Source: Anaerolineales bacterium UBA6668
GTDB taxonomy: Bacteria; Chloroflexota; Anaerolineae; Anaerolineales; UBA6668
Length of the DNA stretch: 10,362 nucleotides
NCBI GenBank assembly: GCA_002455215.1
Contig: DKKK01000043.1
Span: 16,651 to 27,012, forward strand
Reading direction: 5' to 3'
The notes under the pieces were generated by a model that saw nothing but the letters and a program-made list of their open reading frames with translations, was not told the DNA's origin and ran no database searches. A program made the position numbers and the translations under genes. Shown piece by piece: positions 1 through 7,436 of the stretch; the first letter of the stretch is position 1, and each line of letters begins with the position of its first letter.

Positions 1-2016
1 ATTGCCTACCTGAGCCAATCATCCCACCAAATCACCGAAGTCTTTCTCACTGCCGTTAGCCTTGCCATTGCGGCAGTCCCTGAAGGCTTGCCCGCCGTGG
101 TGACCATCACCCTGGCATTGGGCATGCGCGAAATGGTGCGCCGCCACGCGCTCATCCGCAAATTGGCATCGGTGGAGACACTGGGTTCGGCGAGCGTCAT
201 CTGCTCTGACAAAACCGGCACGCTCACGCAAAATGCCATGACCGCCGTGCAATATTGGTTTGATGGTAAGGGCTATGATATTTCTGGCGATGGGCAAAAG
301 GCTTTGGGGCATTTCATTCAACGGGATACGCAGGCAGTGGTGAACCCAGCAGAAGCGCACGCCTTGCAAGCGGGTTTGCTGGCGGGTTTGTTGGTGAACG
401 ATGCCGTGCTTCAAGGCACTGCCGAAGACCCCAAATTGGTGGGCGACCCCACCGAGACGGCTCTGGTGTTGGCGGCGGGTAAAGCCGACCTGTGGCGAGA
501 ACCTGCTGAGCTTGCCTTGCCGCGCATTGCCGAAAATTCCTTCGACAGCCACCGCAAGTTAATGTCCACCGTGCATCGCCTGGCGCACAATGGCACACCA
601 GCAGTGCGCTTGTTGGCACAAGAATCGGGTTATGTGGCTTGTGTGAAAGGCGCACCGGATGTGGTGCTTGCCCATTGCACACACTACCTGGGGCATGATG
701 GCGAAATTCACACGCTAGACGAAGAACGCGCCACCATCCGCCAAGCCAATGCCCACATGGCAAACAAAGCCCTACGAGTGCTGGCAATTGCCTTTCATCC
801 CTTAGATCGCTTGCCCAGCGAGATTACCCCCGCCGAAATTGAGCGCGAATTGGTGTTTCTGGGTTTGGTGGGCATTATTGACCCGCCTCGTCCCGAAGTT
901 TCCTCTGCCATTGCGCTGGCACGCCAAGCCGGTATTCGCACGGTGATGATTACCGGCGACTATCCAAACACTGCCAAAGCCATTGCCGAGCAAATTGGAT
1001 TGGTGAATGAAGCGGCTGGTGTGGTGTCGGGTCAGCAAATTGAGCAAATGAGTGACGATGCTCTGCGTGAAACAGTTAAGCACACCCAAGTTTTTGCCCG
1101 AGTCTCGCCCCATCACAAGATGCGTTTGGTGTCTGCCTTCCAAGAAAACGGGCATGTGGCGGCAATGACTGGCGATGGTGTAAACGACGCCCCTGCCCTA
1201 AAACGTGCCGACATTGGGGTTGCAATGGGCATTACCGGAACGGATGTTGCCAAAGAAGCGGCGGAAATGGTGCTCACTGATGACAATTTTGCCAGCATTG
1301 TGAGTGCAGTGGAGCAAGGGCGCATTATCTATGCCAATATCCGCAAGTTTGTCTTTTTTCTGTTGTCTTCCAATGTTGCCGAAATTTTAATTATCTTTTT
1401 GGCGACTTTGGCAGGCTTGCCCAGCCCATTGGCGGCGATCCAATTGCTGTGGCTGAACCTAATTACCGATGGCGCACCGGCCTTGGCATTGGCGATGGAA
1501 AAAGGTGACCCCGATAGTATGCAACAACCCCCACGCGCCAAAGATGAACCGATTATCAATGGCACGATGCGTTTGGGCATTATTGTGCAAACCTTTGCTC
1601 AAACCCTTGCCACTTTGGGTGCTTACTTAGCGGGTTTGTTCTGGTTTACTGCCGGTGGACCCACCACTTGGGGTGAGCTATTCAGCATGGATTGGCAAGC
1701 TGTGGATGTTAGCACTGCCCAAACGATGGCATTTGTTGCACTCTCGCTCTGCGAACTCATTCGCGCCTATACTGTGCGCTCAGAACGCGCTTCGGTGTTT
1801 ACACTGGGGGTTTTCTCCAATCGCTGGATGCAACCGGCAGTCGGTATGTCCTTGTTGCTGTTATTGCTCGTTGTGAATATTCCCTTCTTGCAACCGGTTT
1901 TCAGCACCACCTTTATCCCCACTCAAGGCTGGCTGGTGTTGTTGGGGTTGGTGTTCTTGCCTGCTATCACAGAAGAACTGACCAAGTGGGGATTGCGCCA
2001 GCAAAAGAGCGCATAA
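1..2016 (+). CDS. Type IIA (Ca2+-type) cation-transporting P-type ATPase, 5' end cut off by window
   Basis: The frame is open from base 1, so the N-terminus (A domain, M1-M3) lies outside; 671 residues are visible. An ATP-driven membrane pump, most likely exporting Ca2+. Counting from the first codon: M4 motif PEGLP (E28), phosphorylation motif DKTGTLT (D70), nucleotide-domain KGAPD (K216), IDPPRPE (from 294), MITGD (D320) and hinge TGDGVNDAP (from 390). Hydrophobic helices M5-M10 follow. The side chains that bind both Ca2+ ions in SERCA all have counterparts: E28 (E309), N458 and E461 in SSNVAE (N768, E771), N486/T489/D490 in NLITD (N796, T799, D800) and E585 in LCELIRA (E908). The domain order and ligand set argue for Ca2+ rather than heavy metals, K+ or H+; the ion itself is inferred. 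The GT4 gene starts 9 bases after the stop, so they are probably cotranscribed. Family membership is very secure. Confidence 0.95.
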   Translation: MAYLSQSSHQITEVFLTAVSLAIAAVPEGLPAVVTITLALGMREMVRRHALIRKLASVETLGSASVICSDKTGTLTQNAMTAVQYWFDGKGYDISGDGQKALGHFIQRDTQAVVNPAEAHALQAGLLAGLLVNDAVLQGTAEDPKLVGDPTETALVLAAGKADLWREPAELALPRIAENSFDSHRKLMSTVHRLAHNGTPAVRLLAQESGYVACVKGAPDVVLAHCTHYLGHDGEIHTLDEERATIRQANAHMANKALRVLAIAFHPLDRLPSEITPAEIERELVFLGLVGIIDPPRPEVSSAIALARQAGIRTVMITGDYPNTAKAIAEQIGLVNEAAGVVSGQQIEQMSDDALRETVKHTQVFARVSPHHKMRLVSAFQENGHVAAMTGDGVNDAPALKRADIGVAMGITGTDVAKEAAEMVLTDDNFASIVSAVEQGRIIYANIRKFVFFLLSSNVAEILIIFLATLAGLPSPLAAIQLLWLNLITDGAPALALAMEKGDPDSMQQPPRAKDEPIINGTMRLGIIVQTFAQTLATLGAYLAGLFWFTAGGPTTWGELFSMDWQAVDVSTAQTMAFVALSLCELIRAYTVRSERASVFTLGVFSNRWMQPAVGMSLLLLLLVVNIPFLQPVFSTTFIPTQGWLVLLGLVFLPAITEELTKWGLRQQKSA

Positions 2017-2025
2017 ACTCACGGT

Positions 2026-3093
2026 ATGCGTGTTGGCTTGCTCATTTACGGCTCACTGGAGACGCTTTCGGGCGGCTATTTGTATGACCGAATTGTAGTG
2101 GATTATCTGCAAAAACAAGGGCATTCAGTAACAGTCGTCAGTTTGCCCTGGCGCAATTACTGGCAACACCTGCGCGATAATTTTTCGGCTGAATTTTTGG
2201 CGCGTTTGCGCCAACTCACGGTTGATGTCTTGATTCAGGATGAGTTGAACCATCCTTCGGTTGTGTGGCTGAATCGCCAATTGCAAGGGCGTGTGCCTTA
2301 CAAAGTGGTGAGTTTGGTGCATTTGGTGCGCTATTTTGAGCCACGCCCGCGGTGGGATGTGTGGCTTTCGCGGTATATTGAACAAGCTTACTTTCGGCAG
2401 GTGGATGGCTTCATCTTTAATAGCGAACACACCCGCCAACTGGTCACACCCACCTTGCGCCACTCGGTCCCCAGCATCGTTGCGCCGCCCGGCGGTGACC
2501 GAGTGGGCGGGCTGGATGTTGGGGCAGTGCAAGCGCGGGCTTGGCAGGGCAAGTGTTTGCGCATCCTGTTTTTAGGCAATGTCACCGCCCGCAAAGCACT
2601 CAGCACCCTACTCAAAGCCCTGCAACCATTGCCTGCCCAACAATTTGAGCTACGCATTGTCGGGCGGCTGGATATTGAGCCGCAATATGTGGCGCACTGT
2701 CGGCAATTGGCTCAAAGTCTCGCTCAGCGCGTGCATTGGCTGGGCGCACAATATGGAGCCGATTTGCAGGCGCATTTGGCTTGGGCGCATGGGATGGTTT
2801 TGCCCAGTTCTTATGAAGGCTATGGCATGGCATACGCCGAAGCCTTGCACTACGGGCAACCCTGCATTGCCAGCAAGAACGGAGCGGCAGGCGAAATAAT
2901 CGTTCACGGCAGTTGCGGCTGGCTAATTGCCCCGCAGGATGCACCCGCGCTCGCCAGCCATTTGCTGGCATGGCAAAATGACCGCGCATTGCTGGCACAC
3001 ATGGCAACTGCCGCCCTCGCACGCGCACAGCAATTGCCCACCTGGCAAACCACCTGCCAGCACATTGAACAATTTTTACTCACGCTGGTTTGA
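2026..3093 (+). CDS. Glycosyltransferase family 4 (GT-B fold)
   Basis: A 355-residue cytosolic enzyme expected to move a sugar from an activated donor to a lipid, glycan or protein acceptor; substrate unknown. The N-terminal acceptor lobe starts with MRVGLLIYG and has the GT4-like segment FIFNSEHTRQLV near residues 129-140. The C-terminal donor lobe begins with ILFLGNVTARKALSTLLKAL. It carries the E-x7-E signature as E264 and E272 in SSYEGYGMAYAEAL, then GQPCIASKNGAAGEII and GWLIAPQD, the usual nucleotide-sugar site of the family. There is no signal peptide or membrane helix. The ATG lies 9 bases after the ATPase stop with no clear Shine-Dalgarno sequence, so translation may depend on the upstream gene. 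Length is normal for GT4. No other polysaccharide genes are beside it, so a pathway cannot be named. Confidence 0.9.
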   Translation: MRVGLLIYGSLETLSGGYLYDRIVVDYLQKQGHSVTVVSLPWRNYWQHLRDNFSAEFLARLRQLTVDVLIQDELNHPSVVWLNRQLQGRVPYKVVSLVHLVRYFEPRPRWDVWLSRYIEQAYFRQVDGFIFNSEHTRQLVTPTLRHSVPSIVAPPGGDRVGGLDVGAVQARAWQGKCLRILFLGNVTARKALSTLLKALQPLPAQQFELRIVGRLDIEPQYVAHCRQLAQSLAQRVHWLGAQYGADLQAHLAWAHGMVLPSSYEGYGMAYAEALHYGQPCIASKNGAAGEIIVHGSCGWLIAPQDAPALASHLLAWQNDRALLAHMATAALARAQQLPTWQTTCQHIEQFLLTLV

Positions 3094-3177
3094 CATTCGA
3101 TATACAATACTCATGGGGTGCTGTCCGTTGTCGCATGGTGCTCACCGCTCAAATCCCTATCTCAACCCAACCTAGCC

Positions 3178-4521
3178 ATGTTGTTGAATTACTTTCGTTT
3201 GCAATTTTTCCACGTCAAACATCGTAGCCGGATGCTATTCTCTAATTTTGGCTTGCCCTTGCTCATCACAATTTGTTTGCTGTCTTTGGCATGGGGGTTG
3301 GCATGGTTTTCAGAAAAGATTCACTGGCACACTCGGCTTCCGCATTTACCGGCATGGCTTGCCAATAGCCCAACCGAGTTTAGCACCACTTTGTCGGTGA
3401 TTGCCAGCATTATGGCATCGGTGGTGGCAATTTTGTACTCCACTTTGTTTGTGGTGCAAACGCTGGCATCGAGCCAGTTTTCGCCGCGCTTGTTGCGCGA
3501 CTTCTCGCGCGATATTTGGTTGCAAATTTGCGCCGGATGTTGTTTGGGCACGTTGGCGTACTGCCTGTTTTTGCTGGGCTTGCTGGATACTCGCATCGCG
3601 CATATCAAAAACTACGCAATTCTCATTGGCATTTTGCTCTCCATTGGCACCATGTTTGTTTTGCTGTACACGATTGTACATGCTAGCCAGATGATTCAAA
3701 TCAACAATATTGTGGCACGAATTGCGCGAGAAACACACCGCGCGATCCATGCACGCATGCCAGAATTTTTGCCAATGGGACACGCATCCGACTTAGTGCC
3801 TAACCCGCCAACGGCTCCCTTTCCACTGCAAACAGCCGTTTACCTCCGCAAGAGTGGCTATTTTGATGTGCTGGATTTGCCCGATTTGGTCAATATCTGC
3901 CAATCGCACAACATTGCCATTGAAGTGCATGTGGAAATTGGCGAATTTACCACGCCGTTGGTGCCATTTCTGACCATCCACAGCCACACCCCATCCCCGA
4001 CACGCCTCCAGCGCCTGATCTTGCGCTCTGTTTATATTGAACCTGCCCCAACGATTGAGCTTGACCCCGAATATGGCTTTCGCTTATTGGCAGATATTGC
4101 CCTAAAAGCCATTTCTCCGGCAGTAAACGACCCCAGCACGGCGGTCAGTTGTTTAGATTATTTGGAAGCACTTTTGGTAATTGCCAGCCAACGCAAGGCA
4201 GAGCAAGCTTTTACGCTGTGTTCTGATGGGGCATGGCAGATTAAATATCCGCCGGTAACCTTTCAAAAACTGCTCTCGCGGGCTTGCCGCCAATTGCGGC
4301 ATTATGGCTGTGGGGATTATGCCACCATTGTCCGCATGTTGCGCCTGCTGGCAGAAGTAGGCGAAGCCACCCATTGTCCGAGCATCCACCAAATGTTGCA
4401 CCAAGAAGCGGATGCCTTGTATGGGCTAGTGCGCCGCGAGGCTTTTGCCGAGCACGATTTGGCAGAAATTGACCGCCGCTATGCAAAAGTGTTAAGAGCG
4501 GTGGGGGTTGTGGGGCAATGA
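3178..4521 (+). CDS. DUF2254 family predicted membrane protein
   Basis: 447 residues with the signature of DUF2254, a bacterial inner-membrane family of unknown function. Four helices are visible at about residues 24-44, 72-96, 115-136 and 146-168. The conserved segment SSQFSPR (98-104) follows helix 2, the helix 3 text LGTLAYCLFLLGLL fits the family, and the soluble C-terminal domain carries ISPAVNDPSTAV (312-323), the family's best conserved motif. The frame extends upstream to a GTG at 3118. I chose ATG 3178 because it puts helix 1 at the usual distance from the N-terminus and gives a typical length; neither start has a good ribosome site. The stop overlaps the next gene's start by four bases (ATGA), pointing to translational coupling. 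Role unknown; a channel or transport-related function would be a guess. Confidence 0.9.
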   Translation: MLLNYFRLQFFHVKHRSRMLFSNFGLPLLITICLLSLAWGLAWFSEKIHWHTRLPHLPAWLANSPTEFSTTLSVIASIMASVVAILYSTLFVVQTLASSQFSPRLLRDFSRDIWLQICAGCCLGTLAYCLFLLGLLDTRIAHIKNYAILIGILLSIGTMFVLLYTIVHASQMIQINNIVARIARETHRAIHARMPEFLPMGHASDLVPNPPTAPFPLQTAVYLRKSGYFDVLDLPDLVNICQSHNIAIEVHVEIGEFTTPLVPFLTIHSHTPSPTRLQRLILRSVYIEPAPTIELDPEYGFRLLADIALKAISPAVNDPSTAVSCLDYLEALLVIASQRKAEQAFTLCSDGAWQIKYPPVTFQKLLSRACRQLRHYGCGDYATIVRMLRLLAEVGEATHCPSIHQMLHQEADALYGLVRREAFAEHDLAEIDRRYAKVLRAVGVVGQ

Positions 4522-5351
4522 AAAAGGTGAAAAGCTTGGGGCAGGCATTGCTGGGGCTGGCTGTGCTGTGGTTCAGTGTTGGCTGTGAACCATCCCCCAC
4601 GCGCACGGTCAAAATTGGATTGGTTGCGCCTTTTGAAGGGTTGTATCGCAGTGTGGGGTATGACGTGGTGTTTGCGATGCGGCTGGCATTGCAGGAATAT
4701 AACGCGCAACGCCCAGCCGGGAGCCCATTTGTGGAATTGGTTTCGCTGGATGACCAAGCAGACCCAACTTTAGCCCAAGAACAAGCCCGTTCCTTGGCGG
4801 CAGATGCGCAGGTGCAAGTGGTACTCGGGCATTGGCTCCCAGAAACGACCCAAGCGGCAATCCCCATTTACCAGCAAGCGCAACTGCTACTGGTTTCAAC
4901 GGCTATCTTGCCAGACAGCACACCCCAAGCCTTTGTCCAACCTGCCCTACCCGATGCGCTCAGCCTAGCGGATTCTGCCCAACAGTATGCCACCGCACAC
5001 GGACTAGCGGGGGTGGCTTTCTCCAATGCCGGGTGGTACGAACTCGCCGCCGCCATGCACGCCACGCCGCAAACCCACTGGTTTGCCAATGTGTTTGCCA
5101 GCTACCCAGATGCGCAAGCACTGTGGGCGAAGAATCCCCCTTATGTGTTACAAGCTCGCCTGACAGCGAACACTCCCCACTTTCCCAGCGATTTTGCCCA
5201 GCGTTACCAAGACTTAGCAGGTAACCCACCTTCAGCATTGGCGGGTTTTATCTATCAGTTGGTTTGGCAGATTGCCCCACAATTACGCCATGAACGGGCA
5301 AGCCAGTTGGAGATTTTGCCGGTAGAGTGGGCGTGGGTGGACGGGAAGTAG
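4518..5351 (+). CDS. Short orphan periplasmic-binding-protein-like lipoprotein (type 1, LivK/branched-chain amino acid type)
   Basis: A 277-residue exported protein. The N-terminus is a lysine-rich n-region, a hydrophobic stretch and FSVGC with C23 as probable lipidated cysteine; the lipobox is imperfect (S at -3). Residues 31-130 match the first lobe of type 1 binding proteins: VKIGLVAPFEGLYRSVGYD, then SLDDQADPTLAQEQA, then VQVVLGHWLPETTQAAIP. The end (FAQRYQDLAGNPPSALAGFIYQLVWQIAP) resembles the closing helix region of the family. Usual members are about 380-400 residues; the shortfall seems to lie in the second lobe, after VAFSNAGWYELA. No permease or ATPase genes are next to it, so it may sense or bind a ligand rather than feed an ABC transporter. 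It overlaps the DUF2254 stop by four bases (ATGA), with GGGG shortly upstream. Family call good, ligand unknown. Confidence 0.8.
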   Translation: MKKVKSLGQALLGLAVLWFSVGCEPSPTRTVKIGLVAPFEGLYRSVGYDVVFAMRLALQEYNAQRPAGSPFVELVSLDDQADPTLAQEQARSLAADAQVQVVLGHWLPETTQAAIPIYQQAQLLLVSTAILPDSTPQAFVQPALPDALSLADSAQQYATAHGLAGVAFSNAGWYELAAAMHATPQTHWFANVFASYPDAQALWAKNPPYVLQARLTANTPHFPSDFAQRYQDLAGNPPSALAGFIYQLVWQIAPQLRHERASQLEILPVEWAWVDGK

Positions 5352-5413
5352 GTAGTGATGTCAGGATGCAAGTTTTTTTGCTGAAAAAGGGCGGAAAACT
5401 GAAGCGTGGCGTG

Positions 5414-5436
5414 TCTCAAATGAGATTTTTCTTTTT
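5414..5436 (+). terminator. Possible weak intrinsic terminator after the lipoprotein gene
   Basis: TCTCA (5414-5418) and TGAGA (5421-5425) form an inverted repeat, realistically a 4-bp stem with a 4-base loop. It is followed at once by a T-rich run, TTTTTCTTTTTT. It lies 63 bases after the lipoprotein stop. The stem is short and AT-rich, so termination would be partial at best. The placement between two + strand genes is what makes it plausible. Confidence 0.35.
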
Positions 5437-5524
5437 TAACAACATTTCAGGGTAAAATAAGAAAATTGCTGACAGAGTCGGCATTTTTGTCTGTTTATTA
5501 ATGAAAAAGGCAAGTGACCTACAT

Positions 5525-5553
5525 TTGACACGGATGGAAACGAACGCAAAAAT
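5525..5553 (+). promoter_or_regulatory. Candidate promoter for the LysM/M23 gene
   Basis: A perfect TTGACA (5525-5530) is followed after exactly 17 bases by AAAAAT (5548-5553), which keeps the two most conserved -10 positions (A2 and T6) but matches only four of six. The predicted start of transcription would fall at about 5560-5561, on the ATG that begins the signal peptide. A competing -10-like TAAAAT lies at 5453-5458 without a good -35. Low confidence. Confidence 0.3.
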
Positions 5554-5560
5554 GATCCCC

Positions 5561-6979
5561 ATGCGAAAAATTATATTGGTCTGTTGTTTTCTACTTTTGC
5601 TTTGGCAACGCCCCTTGCAAGCACAAACGACCCAACCCCCGGTGTATGTGGTTCGCTCTGGGGATAATTTATATAACCTTGCCCTACTGTTTGGCACTAC
5701 GGTTCCTGCCATCCAACAGGCGAACGGTTTCACCGATGAAAGCATTATCAATGTTGGGCAGGCAATTGTAATTCCGGGCTACCCCGACATTACCGGTGAA
5801 TTGCGGCTGTACCCTATTCAGCCCGGCGACAGCTTAACCAATGTTGCCTACCGGCTCAATTTGCCGCTCCCCACCCTTACGCGCTTAAACCGCATGGTGA
5901 ATCCGAATTTGCTGTATATTGGGCAAAATCTGATTTACCCCGCACCAGCAGACAGTAAAACCGATGAAAATGGCAACCCACAGTGGGTGAACACAAGTGG
6001 CACAGAAGTTGTCGTTTCGCCCACGGATTCGGCGGTGGGCTTGGCGGCACATTTTCAAATGAGCAAATGGCGGTTGGTGTTAAGCGGCAAACTTTCCAGC
6101 CCAGCGGATCTTTTTGGCGGAAAATCCCTGCTTTTGTCCACCAATCAACCCTATTCGCGCTTTCCATCCCCCATCAAGGATATTCATTTCACACCCGGAC
6201 GCTTGTATCAAGGTGAGCCAATCGAAATTCGGATTGACCTAGACCAACCAGCCACTATCACCGGCAAATTGGTGGATTGGACGCTTAACTTTTTTCCTTA
6301 TTATGGGGGAAACACACAAATTGCCTTGCAAGGTATTTATAACTTGCAAGAACCGGGGGTTTACCCCTTTGAATTGCAAGTAACTTTGCCCGATGGGCAA
6401 GTGCGGGATTTGCGTTGGCGGGCACGGATTGTGGATGGGCAACGCGGCACGCAGTCGATTGCCGTTCCCAATGAAGAATTTCAAAAATTGAGTGACACGC
6501 CCAACATCCAAGCCGAAGCCCAGCGGTTGTATTCGGTCACCAAAGTGTGGAACCCAGAACGCTATTTTGCCGGGAAGTTTCAATTTCCCGTTGAATTAGC
6601 TACCGACCGCATGACCGCTTATTTTGGCGCATCGCGGGTGTATAACGGTGTGTCGTTTAACTCCTATCACGCCGGTATTGATTTTGCCGGTGCGGCAGGT
6701 GCGCCGATTTTGGCTCCCGCGTCCGGCATTGTGCGCCTGGCAGAAGGCTTGTTCACCCGCGGCAATGCGGTGGTAATTGACCACGGTTGGGGCATTTACA
6801 CCTGCTATTGGCATTTGTTACGCATTGAAGTGGAGCCAGGGCAACGGGTAGAAACCGGGCAACAAATTGGCTTGATTGGCAGTACCGGCTTATCTAACGG
6901 TAATCACCTACACTGGGAAGTTTGGGCGGGGGGATTTCCGGTGGATCCGCTTACTTGGGTAGAATTGGACTACCCGTAA
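5561..6979 (+). CDS. Secreted LysM/M23 peptidoglycan metallopeptidase
   Basis: A 472-residue exported cell-wall hydrolase predicted to cut peptidoglycan cross-links. Residues 1-22 form a signal peptide (MRK, a leucine-rich core, then PLQAQ). Two LysM glycan-binding repeats follow, near 28-73 (YVVRSGDNLYNLALLFG) and 83-129 (YPIQPGDSLTNVAYRL). An Ig-like domain near 207-300 (PGRLYQGEP, ALQGIYNLQEPGVYPFEL) resembles the N-terminal domain seen in other M23 peptidases. The M23 domain (about 340-465) holds HAGID (zinc ligands H370, D374), YWHL (H418) and HLHWEV (H449, H451), matching all five LytM active-site residues, so it should be active. The frame is open from ATG 5501, with further ATGs at 5534 and 5552; I chose 5561 because it directly starts a well-formed signal peptide. 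None has a Shine-Dalgarno sequence. It converges on the DUF2007 gene across 92 bases with no clear terminator. Confidence 0.93.
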   Translation: MRKIILVCCFLLLLWQRPLQAQTTQPPVYVVRSGDNLYNLALLFGTTVPAIQQANGFTDESIINVGQAIVIPGYPDITGELRLYPIQPGDSLTNVAYRLNLPLPTLTRLNRMVNPNLLYIGQNLIYPAPADSKTDENGNPQWVNTSGTEVVVSPTDSAVGLAAHFQMSKWRLVLSGKLSSPADLFGGKSLLLSTNQPYSRFPSPIKDIHFTPGRLYQGEPIEIRIDLDQPATITGKLVDWTLNFFPYYGGNTQIALQGIYNLQEPGVYPFELQVTLPDGQVRDLRWRARIVDGQRGTQSIAVPNEEFQKLSDTPNIQAEAQRLYSVTKVWNPERYFAGKFQFPVELATDRMTAYFGASRVYNGVSFNSYHAGIDFAGAAGAPILAPASGIVRLAEGLFTRGNAVVIDHGWGIYTCYWHLLRIEVEPGQRVETGQQIGLIGSTGLSNGNHLHWEVWAGGFPVDPLTWVELDYP

Positions 6980-7071
6980 TGACCTTGATTTGCGGCACGC
7001 GTAAGGGTTGCGCTTTTCTCTTCAACTGGCGCGATTCAATATTCAGCACAATTTTGAAGTAGCGAATACAC

Positions 7072-7368
7072 TTACTCGGAATCAGAATCTTCGGTAATGT
7101 TCAGCGCATCCGTCAAGTTGTCATCATCCGCAATGGTTTCTTCTTCTGCGGAGAATAATTGGTCTAAGATTTCTTGCGCTACAGCTAAGTGCTTTTCTGC
7201 CACATAAATTGGCACATCACTCATGGGTCCCACGGTAAAACCAAAACTGGAGGCAGTGCCCGAACTGATGACTTGGCATGGGATACCGTTCCCTTCCAGC
7301 ACAGAACGCACTAACTCCGCTTGCGGGATGCCATTCACTACGATTAACTCTACCATTGGGTTTAACAT
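7072..7368 (-). CDS. Small DUF2007-like putative signal-transducing protein with acidic tail
   Basis: 98 residues, soluble, no signal peptide. The first ~70 residues match the DUF2007 pattern (Pfam 'putative signal transducing protein'): a strand MVELIVVNGIPQAELVRSVL, then GNGIPCQVIS, then VPIYVAEKHLAVAQEILDQL. This small alpha/beta fold is often annotated near regulators but has no proven biochemical role. The last 25 or so residues are strongly acidic (EEETIADDD to EDSDSE) and look disordered. The start at 7368 is well supported: GGAGGT on the minus strand ends five bases before the ATG. A second ATG five codons in (MVEL) is less well placed. It is divergent from the FecR-like gene and its -10 box faces that gene's -10 box, so the two may be expressed together. 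Confidence 0.8.
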   Translation of the reverse strand: MLNPMVELIVVNGIPQAELVRSVLEGNGIPCQVISSGTASSFGFTVGPMSDVPIYVAEKHLAVAQEILDQLFSAEEETIADDDNLTDALNITEDSDSE

Positions 7369-7373
7369 TTACG

Positions 7374-7379
7374 ACCTCC
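7374..7379 (-). promoter_or_regulatory. Strong Shine-Dalgarno sequence of the DUF2007 gene
   Basis: ACCTCC on the + strand reads GGAGGT on the minus strand, separated by five bases from the ATG whose complement is CAT at 7366-7368. It fixes the start codon of the small gene and is the only canonical ribosome binding site I see in the window. Confidence 0.85.
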
Positions 7380-7397
7380 GTTTGGAAAACAATTCAT

Positions 7398-7406
7398 TGG
7401 TATAAT
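7398..7406 (+). promoter_or_regulatory. Extended -10 promoter of the FecR-like gene
   Basis: TGGTATAAT contains a perfect TATAAT (7401-7406) preceded by the TGn extension (7398-7400). No good -35 lies at 16-18 bases upstream, which is tolerated when an extended -10 is present. Transcription would begin near 7413, leaving a leader of about 24 bases before ATG 7437. Confidence 0.65.
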
Positions 7407-7409
7407 CTG

Positions 7410-7415
7410 ATTATA
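7410..7415 (-). promoter_or_regulatory. -10 box of the DUF2007 gene promoter
   Basis: ATTATA on the + strand reads TATAAT on the minus strand. It lacks a TGn extension and a recognisable -35, so it is probably the weaker of the two facing promoters. Transcription would begin near 7403, giving a leader of about 35 bases that contains the GGAGGT site. With the box at 7401-7406 it forms a perfect 6+3+6 inverted repeat. Confidence 0.5.
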
Positions 7416-7436
7416 GCTGAAAGCAATCAATTTTCT

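Noticed and set aside
314..787. Long open frames on the minus strand opposite the ATPase and GT4 genes (for example 314-787 and 2125-2532).
   Set aside because: Their proteins are rich in C, R, P, H and W with no domain pattern, as expected for antisense shadows of strongly supported + strand genes.
3090..3108. TTGACA followed by TATACAAT just after the GT4 gene, looking like a promoter for the DUF2254 gene.
   Set aside because: The two boxes are only about five bases apart, far too close to act together, and TACAAT (3103-3108) has no -35 at the right distance. Not listed as a feature.
3118..3177. N-terminal extension of the DUF2254 protein from GTG 3118.
   Set aside because: The extra 20 residues have no family resemblance or ribosome site; ATG 3178 gives the expected length before helix 1.
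5472..5494. ACAGA/TCTGT inverted repeat upstream of the M23 gene, considered as an operator or riboswitch stem.
   Set aside because: Five base pairs with a 13-base loop is expected by chance in this AT-rich stretch, and nothing else around it supports a structured leader.
7020..7059. Inverted repeat CTTCAA/TTGAAG in the gap between the convergent M23 and DUF2007 genes, considered as a bidirectional terminator.
   Set aside because: Only six base pairs with a 28-base loop and no T-run on either side; no credible terminator is visible in 6980-7071.
7278..7436. N-terminal extension of the FecR-like protein from ATG 7278.
   Set aside because: It would overlap the DUF2007 coding sequence, cross the promoter palindrome and put 53 unrelated residues before a good cytosolic start and membrane anchor.
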